A DNA stretch of 56,052 nt from Collinsella sp. (GCA_019414515.1 DXLX01000004.1:1-56052), one strand, 5' to 3'. Shown: positions 1 to 8,915, counted from the stretch's first letter. Notes: a model not told the origin generated them from the sequence alone. Numbers and translations: made by a program.

Positions 1-38
1 GCGCAAGACGGAAAGCACATTAAGTGCTTTCCTTTGCG
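1..38 (+). terminator. Hairpin at window edge, possible terminator
   Basis: A perfect 9-bp stem (GGAAAGCAC at 10-18 with GTGCTTTCC at 24-32, 5-nt loop) lies inside a weaker outer pairing of CGCAA (2-6) with TTGCG (34-38). It is followed by a short T-rich stretch. It may end a gene lying to the left of the window. Direction is uncertain because the U-tract is weak. Confidence 0.4.
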
Positions 39-44
39 TGCGGA

Positions 45-242
45 ACTCGCGACAAACTTAACCCCCGCCCTCAGCCCCGGAGACCCTCCCTGCCGTCACA
101 TTGTTCAATCAGTTTTGCGGGCGTGCGCCGCTGCGCGGCTAGCCCGCATGCTCCTCGGCGGGGTTGGTCTGATGGATCTTGTTGAACTTCCGCCTTTGGC
201 TCAAATGGAAACGGGGGGACGCATCTGCATCCCCCGTTTTTG
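45..242 (+). ncRNA. Candidate structured RNA ending in an intrinsic terminator
   Basis: This stretch has no convincing reading frame but is rich in nested complementarity. GTTCAA near 103 can pair with TTGAAC near 183. Inside that, TCAG can pair with CTGA, and GCGGGC (about 117) with GCCCGC (about 141). It ends with the strong terminator at 210-241. Length and shape (long imperfect hairpin, about 190 nt, own terminator) would suit a 6S-like RNA. I could not identify a diagnostic 6S, SRP, RNase P or tmRNA motif, so the identity is a guess. Covariation across related genomes would decide. Confidence 0.3.
210..242 (+). terminator. Intrinsic terminator
   Basis: AACGGGGG (210-217) pairs with CCCCCGTT (231-238) around a 13-nt loop, followed by a run of five T (237-241). 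It is a good rho-independent terminator on the plus strand, converging on the phosphoesterase gene that ends at 249. Confidence 0.75.
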
Positions 243-248
243 TTGTGA

Positions 249-716
249 TTACTCTAGGTCAATAAACTTAGTGCTTAGGATCTTGCCGTCTTTTACTAGC
301 ATTCTGGCCATGGTGGGGCCTCGGGTGCCTCTGGGGTAGCTGGCGCTGCCCGGGTTGAGGACTAAGCAACGGCCCACTTGGGCTTCTTTGGTTACGTGGG
401 TGTGGCCGTTGATGGCTACGTCTACGGATCCCACCGGAAGGTCTTCGCGGTAGTGGGCTACGGCGAATTTAAGGCCTTCGTAGGTAAAGAGCGCAAGACG
501 GTCTACATCGGGGCCGTAGTCGCGGTAGTAATCGTTGTTGCCCAGTACGGCCCGCACGGGGGCGATGGTGCATAGGTGCTCGTAGTCCATCTCTGACGTG
601 AGGTCGCCGGCGTGGATAATCAGGTCTGCGCCCTCAAGCTCATCCAGGAGCGCAGGCGAAAGATAGCCGTGGGTGTCCGAGATGATGTCGATACGCTTGG
701 CGCTTGCACTGTTCAT
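249..716 (-). CDS. YfcE-type metallophosphoesterase
   Basis: This 155-residue protein has the full set of calcineurin-like phosphoesterase motifs: ISDTHG near the N-terminus, HAGDLT, LGNND and NGHTH. They supply the Asp, His and Asn ligands of a two-metal centre. The family (YfcE/MJ0936) hydrolyses phosphodiesters in vitro; the physiological substrate is usually unknown. The length is typical and the protein should be cytosolic. The reading frame is open upstream, but the ATG at 716 is preceded by GGAAGGGA at good spacing and begins the family's N-terminal strand, so that start was chosen. It is a stand-alone gene downstream of a terminator. Confidence 0.88.
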   Translation of the reverse strand: MNSASAKRIDIISDTHGYLSPALLDELEGADLIIHAGDLTSEMDYEHLCTIAPVRAVLGNNDYYRDYGPDVDRLALFTYEGLKFAVAHYREDLPVGSVDVAINGHTHVTKEAQVGRCLVLNPGSASYPRGTRGPTMARMLVKDGKILSTKFIDLE

Positions 717-755
717 GGGATCCCTTCCGCAAAAAACGATTCGGCAGATACATAC

Positions 756-805
756 AAAAAGGCCCCACGGCTCCGCAGACGATGGGTCTACAGGGCTGCG
801 GGGCC
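756..805 (-). terminator. Terminator of the first LytR gene
   Basis: On the minus strand a long GC-rich stem (arms about 793-805 and 761-774, core GGCCCC/GGGGCC) is followed by five U (756-760). It closes the glycosyltransferase/LytS/LytR operon and separates it from the phosphoesterase gene. Confidence 0.8.
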
Positions 806-811
806 AGTGTG

Positions 812-1528
812 CTAGAGACTCAGAGCCTTCTTGAGCGGCACGACGCGGCGGCGCGAAACCGGCACGCGTTCGTCGACGCCCGTAATGCCCAGCTGGATGG
901 CGCCCGAGGGCACCGTCTCCACATCCGTGACGCACGCCAAGTTGACGATATAGCGGCGGTGAACACGGAAGAAGCCAAAGTCGCAGAGTTTGGCCTCAAA
1001 CTGCGCCAGCGAGGTCGTCGACAAAAAGCGATCATCGACGGTATAGATGCAGGAGTAATCGTCCTTGGCCATGATAAAGCGAATGTCGTCCACGGGAATG
1101 AGCACCTTGCGGCCGCCCTTTTCCACCGGGATACGCTCGATGGTCACCTTGCTGTCCGTAACCGGCTTGGTGCGTTGCATGACCTTCTCGATCGCGCAAT
1201 CCAAGCGAGCTTCCTCGACCGGCTTCATCAGATAATCGACGGCATCCACGTCGAATGCCTCGACCGCATGGTCACTATACGCAGTCACAAACACGATCGC
1301 CGGCGGATTTTTGAGCTTATGCAGCGCCTCGGCAAGTTGCAGGCCCGAGGCACCGGGCATCGAGATATCGAGAAACACGACATCCACGCGACTTTCCATA
1401 AGCATCTCGATGGCGGAGCGGACGCTCGACGCCTCCGTGATCGTGCCGATCTTGCCCGTTTGCTCGAGCAGGAAGCGAAGCTCCGAGCGAGCCGGCGCCT
1501 CATCATCCACAATCATCGCACGCAGCAT
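812..1528 (-). CDS. LytTR-family response regulator (pair 1)
   Basis: This 238-residue protein has an N-terminal receiver domain (about 1-120). It shows the acidic pair in MIVDDE, the phosphoacceptor Asp in VVFLDISMPG, the Thr of FVTAYSD and the Lys of LMKPVEE. A C-terminal LytTR DNA-binding domain (about 135-238) carries FFRVHRRYIVN. It should be phosphorylated by the LytS-type kinase encoded just upstream (ends at 1601) and act as a transcription factor; targets are unknown. An upstream TTG is also possible, but ATG at 1528 has GAAAGG about 10 nt before it. Last gene of a three-gene operon ending at the hairpin at 756-805. Confidence 0.92.
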   Translation of the reverse strand: MLRAMIVDDEAPARSELRFLLEQTGKIGTITEASSVRSAIEMLMESRVDVVFLDISMPGASGLQLAEALHKLKNPPAIVFVTAYSDHAVEAFDVDAVDYLMKPVEEARLDCAIEKVMQRTKPVTDSKVTIERIPVEKGGRKVLIPVDDIRFIMAKDDYSCIYTVDDRFLSTTSLAQFEAKLCDFGFFRVHRRYIVNLACVTDVETVPSGAIQLGITGVDERVPVSRRRVVPLKKALSL

Positions 1529-1600
1529 AGGGATAAAACCTTTCGTCAACTAACTACGCCGGGCATCCGTCGCATGACGTTGAGCCCGTAGCCTTTTATT

Positions 1601-2944
1601 TTACTCTTGAATGTCGAAGATGCTCTCTGACAAATCAAGATGAAGGAGCACTTTGGTGCCCTTGCCCGGCGCCGATTCGACACGCGTATAGGAGTGCGGC
1701 CCATAAAAGCGATGGATGCGCTCCGAAATATTGTGCATGGCCACACCGGCGCCGCCACCCTGGGGAGAGCTGGCGTCGGGACGGGCAGAACGCTCGTCAA
1801 ACAGTCTGGCGGCGGTACCCTCATCCATGCCCACGCCATTATCGGCCACGGCAATCAAGATTGCATCCTCGCCGTCTTGGTGAACGGTCACGTCGATCCT
1901 CAGGGCGTCGTCATCGCCCATACCATGACGTACGGCGTTCTCGACAATCGGCTGGATCACGAACGCCGGCACCAGCGTATCTTCCACGTCCTCGGACACA
2001 TCGAACGTCGCAAGCACGCGGTCCTCGCCAAAGCGGGCCTTCTCAAAGGTAAGGTAGCGCCTGGTCTGTGCGACCTCGCGCGAGACCGGAATAAGCAATC
2101 CCGAGTTGTCGAGCGTGGCACGATAGAACGATGAGAACTCACGAAGCAGTTCGCGGGCCCGCAGCGGGTCGGTGCGCGTAAACGATGCAATGGTGTTCAG
2201 CGTGTTGAACAGGAAGTGCGGGTTAATCTGCGCCTGCAGCGCACGCACCTCGGCGCGCGCCGTGAGTTCCTTTTGCACCTCGAGCTCGTGGATGGCGAGC
2301 TGCGTGGACAAGATCTCGGCAAAGCCCGAGGCAAGCGCGTACTGGGTACGGTCGACGGCGCGCGGGGTCTTGTAGTAGAACTTGAGCGTGCCGACGGTAC
2401 GATCGCCCACCTTGATGGGGGCGATAATGCCGGCGGGGACTTGGTTGTGCGAGCCGTCCGAGCCCACGACATCCACCATACGGTTGAACGACTGCACGAT
2501 GCCATGTTCGATAACGTAGCGTGTGGCAAGCGTGTGGATGGGAGTATCGGGCAGCAGTTTTTCCTCAAACTCGCCCGCGCAGGCAAGCACGTTGTCCTCG
2601 TCGGTGATGGCCACCGTCATGGCGCGCGTCTCGGGCAAAATGCGCCGGCACACCAAACGCGCCGACTCCTGCGTCAGACCGCCCTTAATGTCCTCGAGCA
2701 TGGCCGAGGCCACCGAGAGCGTCTCCTCGGTGTACTGGGAGCGCACCGAATCGGGATTGAGCGTCAAAAAGATAAAGATGCACAGAAAGATGCACAGCAG
2801 CGCGCAGGCAATCACCGTGGCGATCGGCTCGATACCGGTCACCAAGGCAAAAATAAAGTACACCAGCACGCAAATGGCGCAGGCAACGGCAATGATGCGA
2901 AAGATTGATATTGAACTATCGCGCTGGGCGCGGCGGTCGATCAT
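1601..2944 (-). CDS. LytS-type sensor histidine kinase (pair 1)
   Basis: This 447-residue protein begins with two adjacent transmembrane segments (about 15-62). A GAF-like sensor region follows, then a His_kinase domain with the phosphoacceptor in NPHFLFN (241-247), and an HATPase_c domain with the G-box ADNGVGMDE. This is the LytS/YehU class that works with LytTR regulators. The ATG overlaps the stop of the glycosyltransferase gene (ATGA), which implies translational coupling. The regulator follows after 72 bases. The signal is unknown; coupling to a glycosyltransferase suggests a link to envelope or polysaccharide synthesis, which is inference. Confidence 0.92.
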   Translation of the reverse strand: MIDRRAQRDSSISIFRIIAVACAICVLVYFIFALVTGIEPIATVIACALLCIFLCIFIFLTLNPDSVRSQYTEETLSVASAMLEDIKGGLTQESARLVCRRILPETRAMTVAITDEDNVLACAGEFEEKLLPDTPIHTLATRYVIEHGIVQSFNRMVDVVGSDGSHNQVPAGIIAPIKVGDRTVGTLKFYYKTPRAVDRTQYALASGFAEILSTQLAIHELEVQKELTARAEVRALQAQINPHFLFNTLNTIASFTRTDPLRARELLREFSSFYRATLDNSGLLIPVSREVAQTRRYLTFEKARFGEDRVLATFDVSEDVEDTLVPAFVIQPIVENAVRHGMGDDDALRIDVTVHQDGEDAILIAVADNGVGMDEGTAARLFDERSARPDASSPQGGGAGVAMHNISERIHRFYGPHSYTRVESAPGKGTKVLLHLDLSESIFDIQE

Positions 2945-4128
2945 TCGGCCCCCTCCAGGATACTGATCAGTTGTGCGTCACGCCAAAGCCCGTCCATGAT
3001 TTTGGGCCAAAAGCTCTGGAAACGCAGGTAGCTTGCAGCGTTTTGGCGCGCATAGGCCTTTGCCTCGTCGATACCATGGCGCCAGATGCGCAGGTAGCCC
3101 TCATGCTCGCGGGTAAACACGCTGCGGACCATAGCGGTCTTGCGCACGCGGTCGTCGAGCTCGCGCGAAATCCACGGGCCCGGGTAGGGCATGAGCGATG
3201 CCGCCGTAACGGGAATGAGCTCCTTTTGATGCGCGGCGAATGTCAACTTGGCCCGTTCGTAGTACCAACGGTATACATCCTGCATAAAGCGCGGTGAGCG
3301 CTTTTCGGACTCCGGAGGCAGATGGCGCACGGTCCACTCGTTATCGAACCACACGTCGTAGCCAAACATGCGCATGTTAAAGAGGTAATCCAAGTCCTCG
3401 CCGCGGGTGATAAACGGGTCAAAGGCCACACGCGTAAAGGCGCGGGCGTGCAGGGCCATCAGGCCGCCGCACACGTAGTTGGAGCGCGAGATGCGGGTGC
3501 CCGAGAGCGCCTTTTTCATCCAACGGTTGAACTCGATGCGCTTGGTCCACCAACGATGGCAGATGCCCGCCTTGTCCGTGGGAGCCAGCGGCGAGCCGTC
3601 GCGATCGTAGAAATAGCCGCTCTTGACCAAGATCGGCAAGCCCTGACGCGTCTGCTGCCCCAACGCATAGGTCGCGCGCTTCATGAAGTCGGCGTCGATG
3701 ACAGTCTCATCGTCATCCAAGAAGATAACCGCGTCATGCCCCAGCACAGCGGCGCAGGCTAGCCCCATATTGCGGATGGCACCGTAGCCTCGCAGGCTCA
3801 CGCACTCGCCCGAACCCTTGGGCGCGATCTGAGCAACCCGGTCTGCGATGCGCGAGGCCTGGGTGTTGGTGACAACGGTGACCTTGAGCGTGGGATGCGC
3901 GTCGACAATCTCGTGCACGCGCAGCGACACATCGGCTGTGGCAGAAACGGGACAGACCACCAAAAGGATGATGCGCGGGATGTCACGTACCTGCTCAAGC
4001 GAGGCCAGGCAGCGGTCGAGTTCGGGATTGTCGGCGTTGAGTCGCGTCGAATGGTCATAGGTGCCAGGGGCGTTTGCGCAAGCGTCATCGCCCGCCCAAT
4101 ACGTTGGAATCACGACCGTGGCGTTCAT
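2941..4128 (-). CDS. Family 2 glycosyltransferase
   Basis: This 395-residue protein starts with the GT-A strand MNATVVIPTY and has the metal/nucleotide-sugar motif FLDDDE in the middle. It also has a later acidic GEDLDY motif, as in inverting GT2 enzymes. I see no membrane segments, so it is probably cytosolic or peripheral. Donor and acceptor cannot be read from the sequence. It is the first gene of an operon with LytS and LytR and shares an ATGA overlap with LytS. A good Shine-Dalgarno (GGAGGG, 4135-4140) lies only about 10 nt after the U-tract of a terminator-like hairpin, so expression may depend on read-through or attenuation. Confidence 0.85.
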   Translation of the reverse strand: MNATVVIPTYWAGDDACANAPGTYDHSTRLNADNPELDRCLASLEQVRDIPRIILLVVCPVSATADVSLRVHEIVDAHPTLKVTVVTNTQASRIADRVAQIAPKGSGECVSLRGYGAIRNMGLACAAVLGHDAVIFLDDDETVIDADFMKRATYALGQQTRQGLPILVKSGYFYDRDGSPLAPTDKAGICHRWWTKRIEFNRWMKKALSGTRISRSNYVCGGLMALHARAFTRVAFDPFITRGEDLDYLFNMRMFGYDVWFDNEWTVRHLPPESEKRSPRFMQDVYRWYYERAKLTFAAHQKELIPVTAASLMPYPGPWISRELDDRVRKTAMVRSVFTREHEGYLRIWRHGIDEAKAYARQNAASYLRFQSFWPKIMDGLWRDAQLISILEGAE

Positions 4129-4149
4129 GCCTTACCCTCCCTGCAACAC

Positions 4150-4184
4150 AAAAACGGGGCGCCGCCAAACACAGGCGACGCCCC
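4150..4184 (-). terminator. Terminator or attenuator before the glycosyltransferase gene
   Basis: On the minus strand, GGGGCGTCGCC (4184-4174) pairs with GGCGGCGCCCC (4166-4156) around a 7-nt loop, followed by five U (4154-4150). It could end the transporter transcript (stop at 4300). However, its U-tract stops about 10 nt before the Shine-Dalgarno of the next operon, so there is no room for a separate promoter. It may therefore act as a leader attenuator. Confidence 0.75.
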
Positions 4185-4299
4185 GCGACCTAGCTGATTC
4201 CATCATACCCACTTGGGCAAATCATTGCTCGCAAGTCGCAATGTTTATTGCGGATAACCCCAAAAGAGTACCGTGGACAGGCACAATAGCCGCTCGCTC

Positions 4300-5559
4300 C
4301 TATGCGGCATGCTCTGCCGCCCGAGTCATGCGGGACAGGCGGACCAGCAGCATAAAGCCAACGATCAGCAGCACGCTAATGGAAAGGACGCCCAGCGACG
4401 GGTTGCCGGTCAGCGAGGTGACGACCGACACCAGGAAGGTGCCCATAACGCTTGCATAACGACCAAAGATGTCAAAGAAGCCGTAGTACTCGTTGGACTT
4501 TTCCTTGGGGATAATGCGGCCAAAGTAGCTACGGCTGAGCGCCTGCACGCCGCCCTGGAACAGGCCGACCATAATGGCAAGCACCCAAAACTCAAAGGCG
4601 GTCTTTAGGAAGAACGCGGCGAACAGCACAATGCCCATATAGGCGGCGACTGCCACCAAGATCATGTTGAGCGTGCCCACGCGGCCGGCGAGCTTGCCGT
4701 AGATGATGGCGGATGGAAAGGCCACGAACTGCGTGACGAGCAGCGCCAGGACCAACTGGGTCGAATCGATGCCCAAAGCCGAGCCGTAGCTGGTAGCCAT
4801 GGAAATGACCGTGTGCACACCGTCGATATAGAAGAAGAACGCGATCATGTAGACCAGCACGGTCTTGTTGTGGGCGATCTCGCGCATGGTGTGTCCGACC
4901 TCGGAGAACACACCGCCCACGATGTGGCCGATAGTGTCCTCGGGACCGCGCTCGCGACCGTACTTTTGCTTATAGGTGCGAATGAGCGGCAGGGTAAAGA
5001 TGAGCCACCAGGCACCAGTGATGATAAACGACAGACGCGTTGCCAGCATGGTGGGGACGCCAAGAGCGGGGCCACCCATGATGAGCGCCAGGCAGATGAC
5101 GAACGGCACGGTGGAACCGATGTAGCCCCAGGCATAGCCCGAGCTGGACACGGCGTCCATGCGCTCGTCGGTGGTAATGTCGGGCAGCATGGCGTCGTAG
5201 AACGTCATAGAAGAGTTAAGGCCGATGGTGCACAGCACGTACACGGTCAAAAATGCCATGGCGGACATTGGGATAGCCTGCGCCAGGCAAAGCACCAGGC
5301 CCGTGAGGAAGAAGCCCAAGAAGAACTTGATCTTGTTGCCGGCGTAGTCGGCAAGCGCGCCCAGAATGGGCATGAGCATGGCGATGACCAGCGAGGCGAT
5401 CGTCTGCGCATTGCCCCAAGCGACCACCAGGTCGGCCGAGGAAGCGCCGGTATTGATGGCGTTAAAGTAAATGGGCACCACCGAGGTATTGAGCAGCACA
5501 AGGGCCGAATTGCCCACATCATACATAACCCAGTTACGCTCGAGCTTGGTGTATTTCAT
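4300..5559 (-). CDS. UMF1/Atg22-type MFS transporter
   Basis: This 419-residue integral membrane protein has about 12 hydrophobic segments. It carries features of the UMF1 (Atg22-like) branch of the major facilitator superfamily: the N-terminal YDVGNSA motif, a GYIGS motif after the cytoplasmic loop, and SRSYFGRIIP in the second half. Members are thought to export or recycle small solutes; bacterial substrates are mostly unknown. It is transcribed alone, with AGGG about 9 nt before the ATG. The 108 bases after its stop contain no gene and lead to the hairpin at 4150-4184. Confidence 0.85.
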   Translation of the reverse strand: MKYTKLERNWVMYDVGNSALVLLNTSVVPIYFNAINTGASSADLVVAWGNAQTIASLVIAMLMPILGALADYAGNKIKFFLGFFLTGLVLCLAQAIPMSAMAFLTVYVLCTIGLNSSMTFYDAMLPDITTDERMDAVSSSGYAWGYIGSTVPFVICLALIMGGPALGVPTMLATRLSFIITGAWWLIFTLPLIRTYKQKYGRERGPEDTIGHIVGGVFSEVGHTMREIAHNKTVLVYMIAFFFYIDGVHTVISMATSYGSALGIDSTQLVLALLVTQFVAFPSAIIYGKLAGRVGTLNMILVAVAAYMGIVLFAAFFLKTAFEFWVLAIMVGLFQGGVQALSRSYFGRIIPKEKSNEYYGFFDIFGRYASVMGTFLVSVVTSLTGNPSLGVLSISVLLIVGFMLLVRLSRMTRAAEHAA

Positions 5560-5660
5560 GGACAGGGACCCTTCGTATTCGCCCGATATGCAGTTAGTTC
5601 ATCGTACCCCAATTGTCCAGAACCGCCGGTAAGGATTCGGCAAAGGGGCACGCACGGGCC

Positions 5661-6605
5661 CTATTCCTCGCGGTCGAACTCCTCATCGGCATTGAGCACG
5701 CAACCGCTGTAGTTGACGTGACTGGTCACGGCATCCATGTCACCGGTCTCGATAAAACGTGCGACCGTGCACTCGTAATCGACCAGCGCGCGATCAAAGA
5801 CCTCGGGGAAACTCTCGTTCGAGACCTCGTCGGTAAAGGGATTCTTCCATGTCAGATGGCCCAGGTTACCGGTGCGCTCGGGCAGCTCCGTCGTCACGCG
5901 ATGGGCAAGGCCATCGAGCAGCGAGTAGTCGTGCACCAAGCCCTCAACCAGCGAGATCGCGCGCGTCTTTGCGGAGCCGGCCGGCTCAATCGCGCGGTAA
6001 AGTCGCTGCATATTGGCAACGGCAGCACCGTACTCCCCCGCCGGAATGTCAATGCCGTACACGCGTCCGGCAACATAGCTCATCAGCACGCCGGCCACGC
6101 GATTGATGCGATCGGTGGTGACGATCTCGCCCGCCGGCGGGTAATCGTCGACCGTAGCGCCGGCGCGTTTAAGCTGCAGCATCAGTACATCCAGGTCGCT
6201 CTCGATCACGGCATGAACCTGACTGCTCGAATCCTCAAGCTCTGAATCGGACTCCACGATGCCAAACTGCTGCTCATAGACAAAAGGATGGGCGTTGCGG
6301 TCGAGCACGTAATGAGACAGCAGGCCCAGCGCAAAGGCGCGACCCAAGCTGGCGTCGCGCGGCAGCAGATGCGACACGCCGTCGCGCAGGCACGCGAACT
6401 GGCGAGACATGCGCGACCGATGCATGACCTGCGCCAGCAGCGTGCAGTCGGAAACACGCGGTGTCAGAATGTGAAAGAAAAACGGGTCGGGGCCTTGGTT
6501 GCCCAAGATAAAGGCAATGCGCTCTTCATCGGACGTGATGACGCCCTGCGGAAGACGGTCGATGCTTTCCTCGCCAAACAGATGATGGGTGATAAGCGCG
6601 GGCAT
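5661..6605 (-). CDS. Zinc-dependent phospholipase C-like protein
   Basis: This 314-residue protein is His/Asp-rich in the pattern of the Zn_dep_PLPC family: an N-terminal ALITHHLFG, then HILTPRVSD, then LLSHYVLDRNAHPF. Those residues would bind zinc. I see no signal peptide, unlike secreted phospholipases, so a cytosolic hydrolase of unknown substrate is more likely. The frame is open upstream, but the ATG at 6605 is preceded by GAAAGG and starts the conserved part. No operon partner is obvious; the transporter gene starts 100 bases downstream. Confidence 0.75.
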   Translation of the reverse strand: MPALITHHLFGEESIDRLPQGVITSDEERIAFILGNQGPDPFFFHILTPRVSDCTLLAQVMHRSRMSRQFACLRDGVSHLLPRDASLGRAFALGLLSHYVLDRNAHPFVYEQQFGIVESDSELEDSSSQVHAVIESDLDVLMLQLKRAGATVDDYPPAGEIVTTDRINRVAGVLMSYVAGRVYGIDIPAGEYGAAVANMQRLYRAIEPAGSAKTRAISLVEGLVHDYSLLDGLAHRVTTELPERTGNLGHLTWKNPFTDEVSNESFPEVFDRALVDYECTVARFIETGDMDAVTSHVNYSGCVLNADEEFDREE

Positions 6606-6697
6606 AATGATCCTTTCGATTTCATTCGATGCCACCCATTATGCCCACCGCGCGCCCATGCCAAACCTGCGATGGTAAACGACGGCACGCAGACCGT

Positions 6698-7432
6698 CTA
6701 CGCAAGCCCCAAGTGTGCTTTAACCTCGGCAGCGCGACGGCGGGACACGGGCACCGTCGAGGTTACGCGATCGAGCCTGAGCTCCATAAGACCGGTGGAC
6801 CCGACCTCGACATTGTGCACGTCCTCCAAATTGACCAGATAGCTACGGTGGACACGGATAAAGCCCTCGGAGGCCAAGCGACGCTCGAGCGAAGAAATCG
6901 ACTCATTGATCAGATATGTTCCCTCGGCGCAGACGGCGTTGCAAAAATCGGCGCGCGCCTCAAAGTAGCAGACATCCGCCACGGGGATGAATACCTTTTT
7001 GCCACCGCGATCCACCGTCAGACGCAAAGGTTGGCGCGGAGCATGGATAACACGACGGGCACCCAAGGCTGCCTCGATCTTGTCGAGTGCCTTTGACAGG
7101 CGTGCGTCCTCGACCGGCTTGACGACATAGTCGACCGCATCGAGGTTATACGCATCGGCGGCAAATTCGGCAAACGCTGTCACAAACACAACCACCGGCG
7201 GCGTCTTTAGGTTCTGCAGCGTCTCGGCAAGCTCAATTCCCGAGCGACCGGGCATGGTAATGTCTAAAAACAGCACGTCGGGCTTGTTCGACAGAATCGA
7301 CTCCACGGCTTCGGTGACATTGCCCGCCTCGGCAATCTGACCCACACGCGCATCCTTTTCCAACAGATAGCGTAGCTCAGCCCTAATGGGAGGCTCGTCA
7401 TCAACCACCAAGATGTTCCAGCCTTCGGACAT
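6698..7432 (-). CDS. LytTR-family response regulator (pair 2)
   Basis: This 244-residue protein has the same layout as the regulator at 812-1528. The receiver domain shows VVDDE, the phosphoacceptor in VLFLDITMPG, FVTAFAE and VVKPVED; the LytTR domain carries FIRVHRSYLVN. It is clearly paralogous to pair 1, including the ending PVSRRR. It is encoded 38 bases after the LytS-type kinase, with AGGGG 10 nt before the ATG. I saw no clear terminator between its stop and the next gene. Confidence 0.92.
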   Translation of the reverse strand: MSEGWNILVVDDEPPIRAELRYLLEKDARVGQIAEAGNVTEAVESILSNKPDVLFLDITMPGRSGIELAETLQNLKTPPVVVFVTAFAEFAADAYNLDAVDYVVKPVEDARLSKALDKIEAALGARRVIHAPRQPLRLTVDRGGKKVFIPVADVCYFEARADFCNAVCAEGTYLINESISSLERRLASEGFIRVHRSYLVNLEDVHNVEVGSTGLMELRLDRVTSTVPVSRRRAAEVKAHLGLA

Positions 7433-7470
7433 ATGTGCTTCCCCTCTTTTTCTCTCAATCCAACCGCGTG

Positions 7471-8862
7471 CTACGCCGTCAACGGCGCCGGCTCATGCGG
7501 CTCGCCGTTCAGCTCGACGATGACCTGCGTTCCCACGCCCTCCTGGGACTTCACGCGCATGCCGGAATCTTCTCCGTAAAAGAAATGGATGCGCTGAAGC
7601 ACGTTGAAGAGCGCCAGGCCGCAACCTCGCTTGACGGAGCCGTCGGCGGTAATGCTCTCGGGCTCCTCCAAGCGATGCTGCTCAAACAGATGCGCGCAGA
7701 CCTCTTCGCTCATACCGATGCCATCGTCCTCGACGATGATCTCCAAACCGTCATCGGTCTCGAAAGCCCTAACATGAATAGAAAGCGGCTCGGTCTCGCG
7801 CTGCGCGTGCTTGATGCAGTTTTCGAGCAACGGCTGCAAGATAAACGGCGGCACCATGCAATCGCGCACCTCAAAGTCGATATCGACCGAGACGCGCAGA
7901 CGGCCGTCGCCATAACGAGCCTGCATAAGATTGATATAGCGAGTGCCCTGTTCCACCTCGTGCTCGAGCGTTGTGAGGGTATCGGAATCAGAAAGCGTCT
8001 GACGGTAGTAGTTGGAGAAGTCGATCAGCAGCGATCGCGCCTTGTCGGGCTCGGTTCGAACGAGCGACACGATGGTGCTGATGGTGTTAAACAGAAAATG
8101 AGGATCGACCTGCGATTGCAAGGCGCGCAGCTCCACGCGGGCCGTAAGCTCGTCCTGGCGCTCGAGCTCAAAGCTCGCAAGCTGCGTGGAAATGAGGTCG
8201 GCAAAGCCCGAGGCAAGCGCCGTCTGGCGCATATCGATGCTGCTCAGACGGGGATAATACAGCTCGAGCGTGCCCACGCAATGCCCGCGCACGGTAAGCG
8301 GTGCGACAATACCGGCGCGCAGGCGCGGAAAGTAGCCACCTGTCTCGGTCGAGGCATCGCGCGAGAACACGCTTTGCTCACCGCTGTTGATCACGTTGAG
8401 CGTAGTCCGCAGTACCACCGGGGTGCCCGCGGGGCATTTTGCCGAGTCCTCGCCCCAGCTCGCCAACACCTGCCTGCCGTCGGTAAAGCAGATGGCAGAG
8501 GCGATAGTTTCGGACAGGATGATCTTAGAGGCGCCCAGAGCAGCTTCGGGCGTAAGGCCGCGCGACGTGTAGGCGAATATTTTTGATGCGATGGCGAGCG
8601 TGCGGTCGGTTGCGCTCGATGTGAGGTCGTCGGGAACGACAAAGACGTACGAGAAGAAGAAGCACAGCATGACCAAGCCGGCAATGACGACAACGGCCGG
8701 AACGGGATTGGGATTATCGGTTAGATCCCAGATGAGCAGCAGGATAAGCAGTGGAACGACAATACCGAGCAAGATGGCTTGAACCACATGCTGAGCGGTA
8801 CGAAAGACCTTGGTAGAGTTGTAGCTCTTGCCCAGAATCAGCCTATTGAGATCCACTGTCAT
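7471..8862 (-). CDS. LytS-type sensor histidine kinase (pair 2)
   Basis: This protein of about 463 residues has two N-terminal membrane segments, a GAF-like region, the His box DPHFLFNTIST (pair 1 has NPHFLFN) and an ATPase domain with VEDDGIGMSEE. It forms a two-component pair with the regulator starting at 7432. Start choice: an ATG at 8862 sits almost on the AAGAAGGGG ribosome site, and a GTG at 8856 has better spacing. Longer starts at 8886 or 8925 are unlikely because a terminator occupies that stretch. Its soluble domain resembles that of the 1601-2944 kinase. Confidence 0.88.
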   Translation of the reverse strand: MTVDLNRLILGKSYNSTKVFRTAQHVVQAILLGIVVPLLILLLIWDLTDNPNPVPAVVVIAGLVMLCFFFSYVFVVPDDLTSSATDRTLAIASKIFAYTSRGLTPEAALGASKIILSETIASAICFTDGRQVLASWGEDSAKCPAGTPVVLRTTLNVINSGEQSVFSRDASTETGGYFPRLRAGIVAPLTVRGHCVGTLELYYPRLSSIDMRQTALASGFADLISTQLASFELERQDELTARVELRALQSQVDPHFLFNTISTIVSLVRTEPDKARSLLIDFSNYYRQTLSDSDTLTTLEHEVEQGTRYINLMQARYGDGRLRVSVDIDFEVRDCMVPPFILQPLLENCIKHAQRETEPLSIHVRAFETDDGLEIIVEDDGIGMSEEVCAHLFEQHRLEEPESITADGSVKRGCGLALFNVLQRIHFFYGEDSGMRVKSQEGVGTQVIVELNGEPHEPAPLTA

Positions 8863-8895
8863 CCCCTTCTTACTGACGCACCCCATAGCAATAAA

Positions 8896-8915
8896 GAGGG
8901 CCGCAAGCGACCCTC
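8896..8915 (-). terminator. Terminator of the amidohydrolase gene
   Basis: On the minus strand GAGGGTCG pairs with CGGCCCTC (one G-U pair) around a 4-nt loop, followed by UUUAUU. It ends the permease/amidohydrolase transcript and sits just before the LytS start. A 15-bp palindrome (TTGCATTATGCAA core, about 8923-8937) lies between this hairpin and the amidohydrolase stop. Confidence 0.7.
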
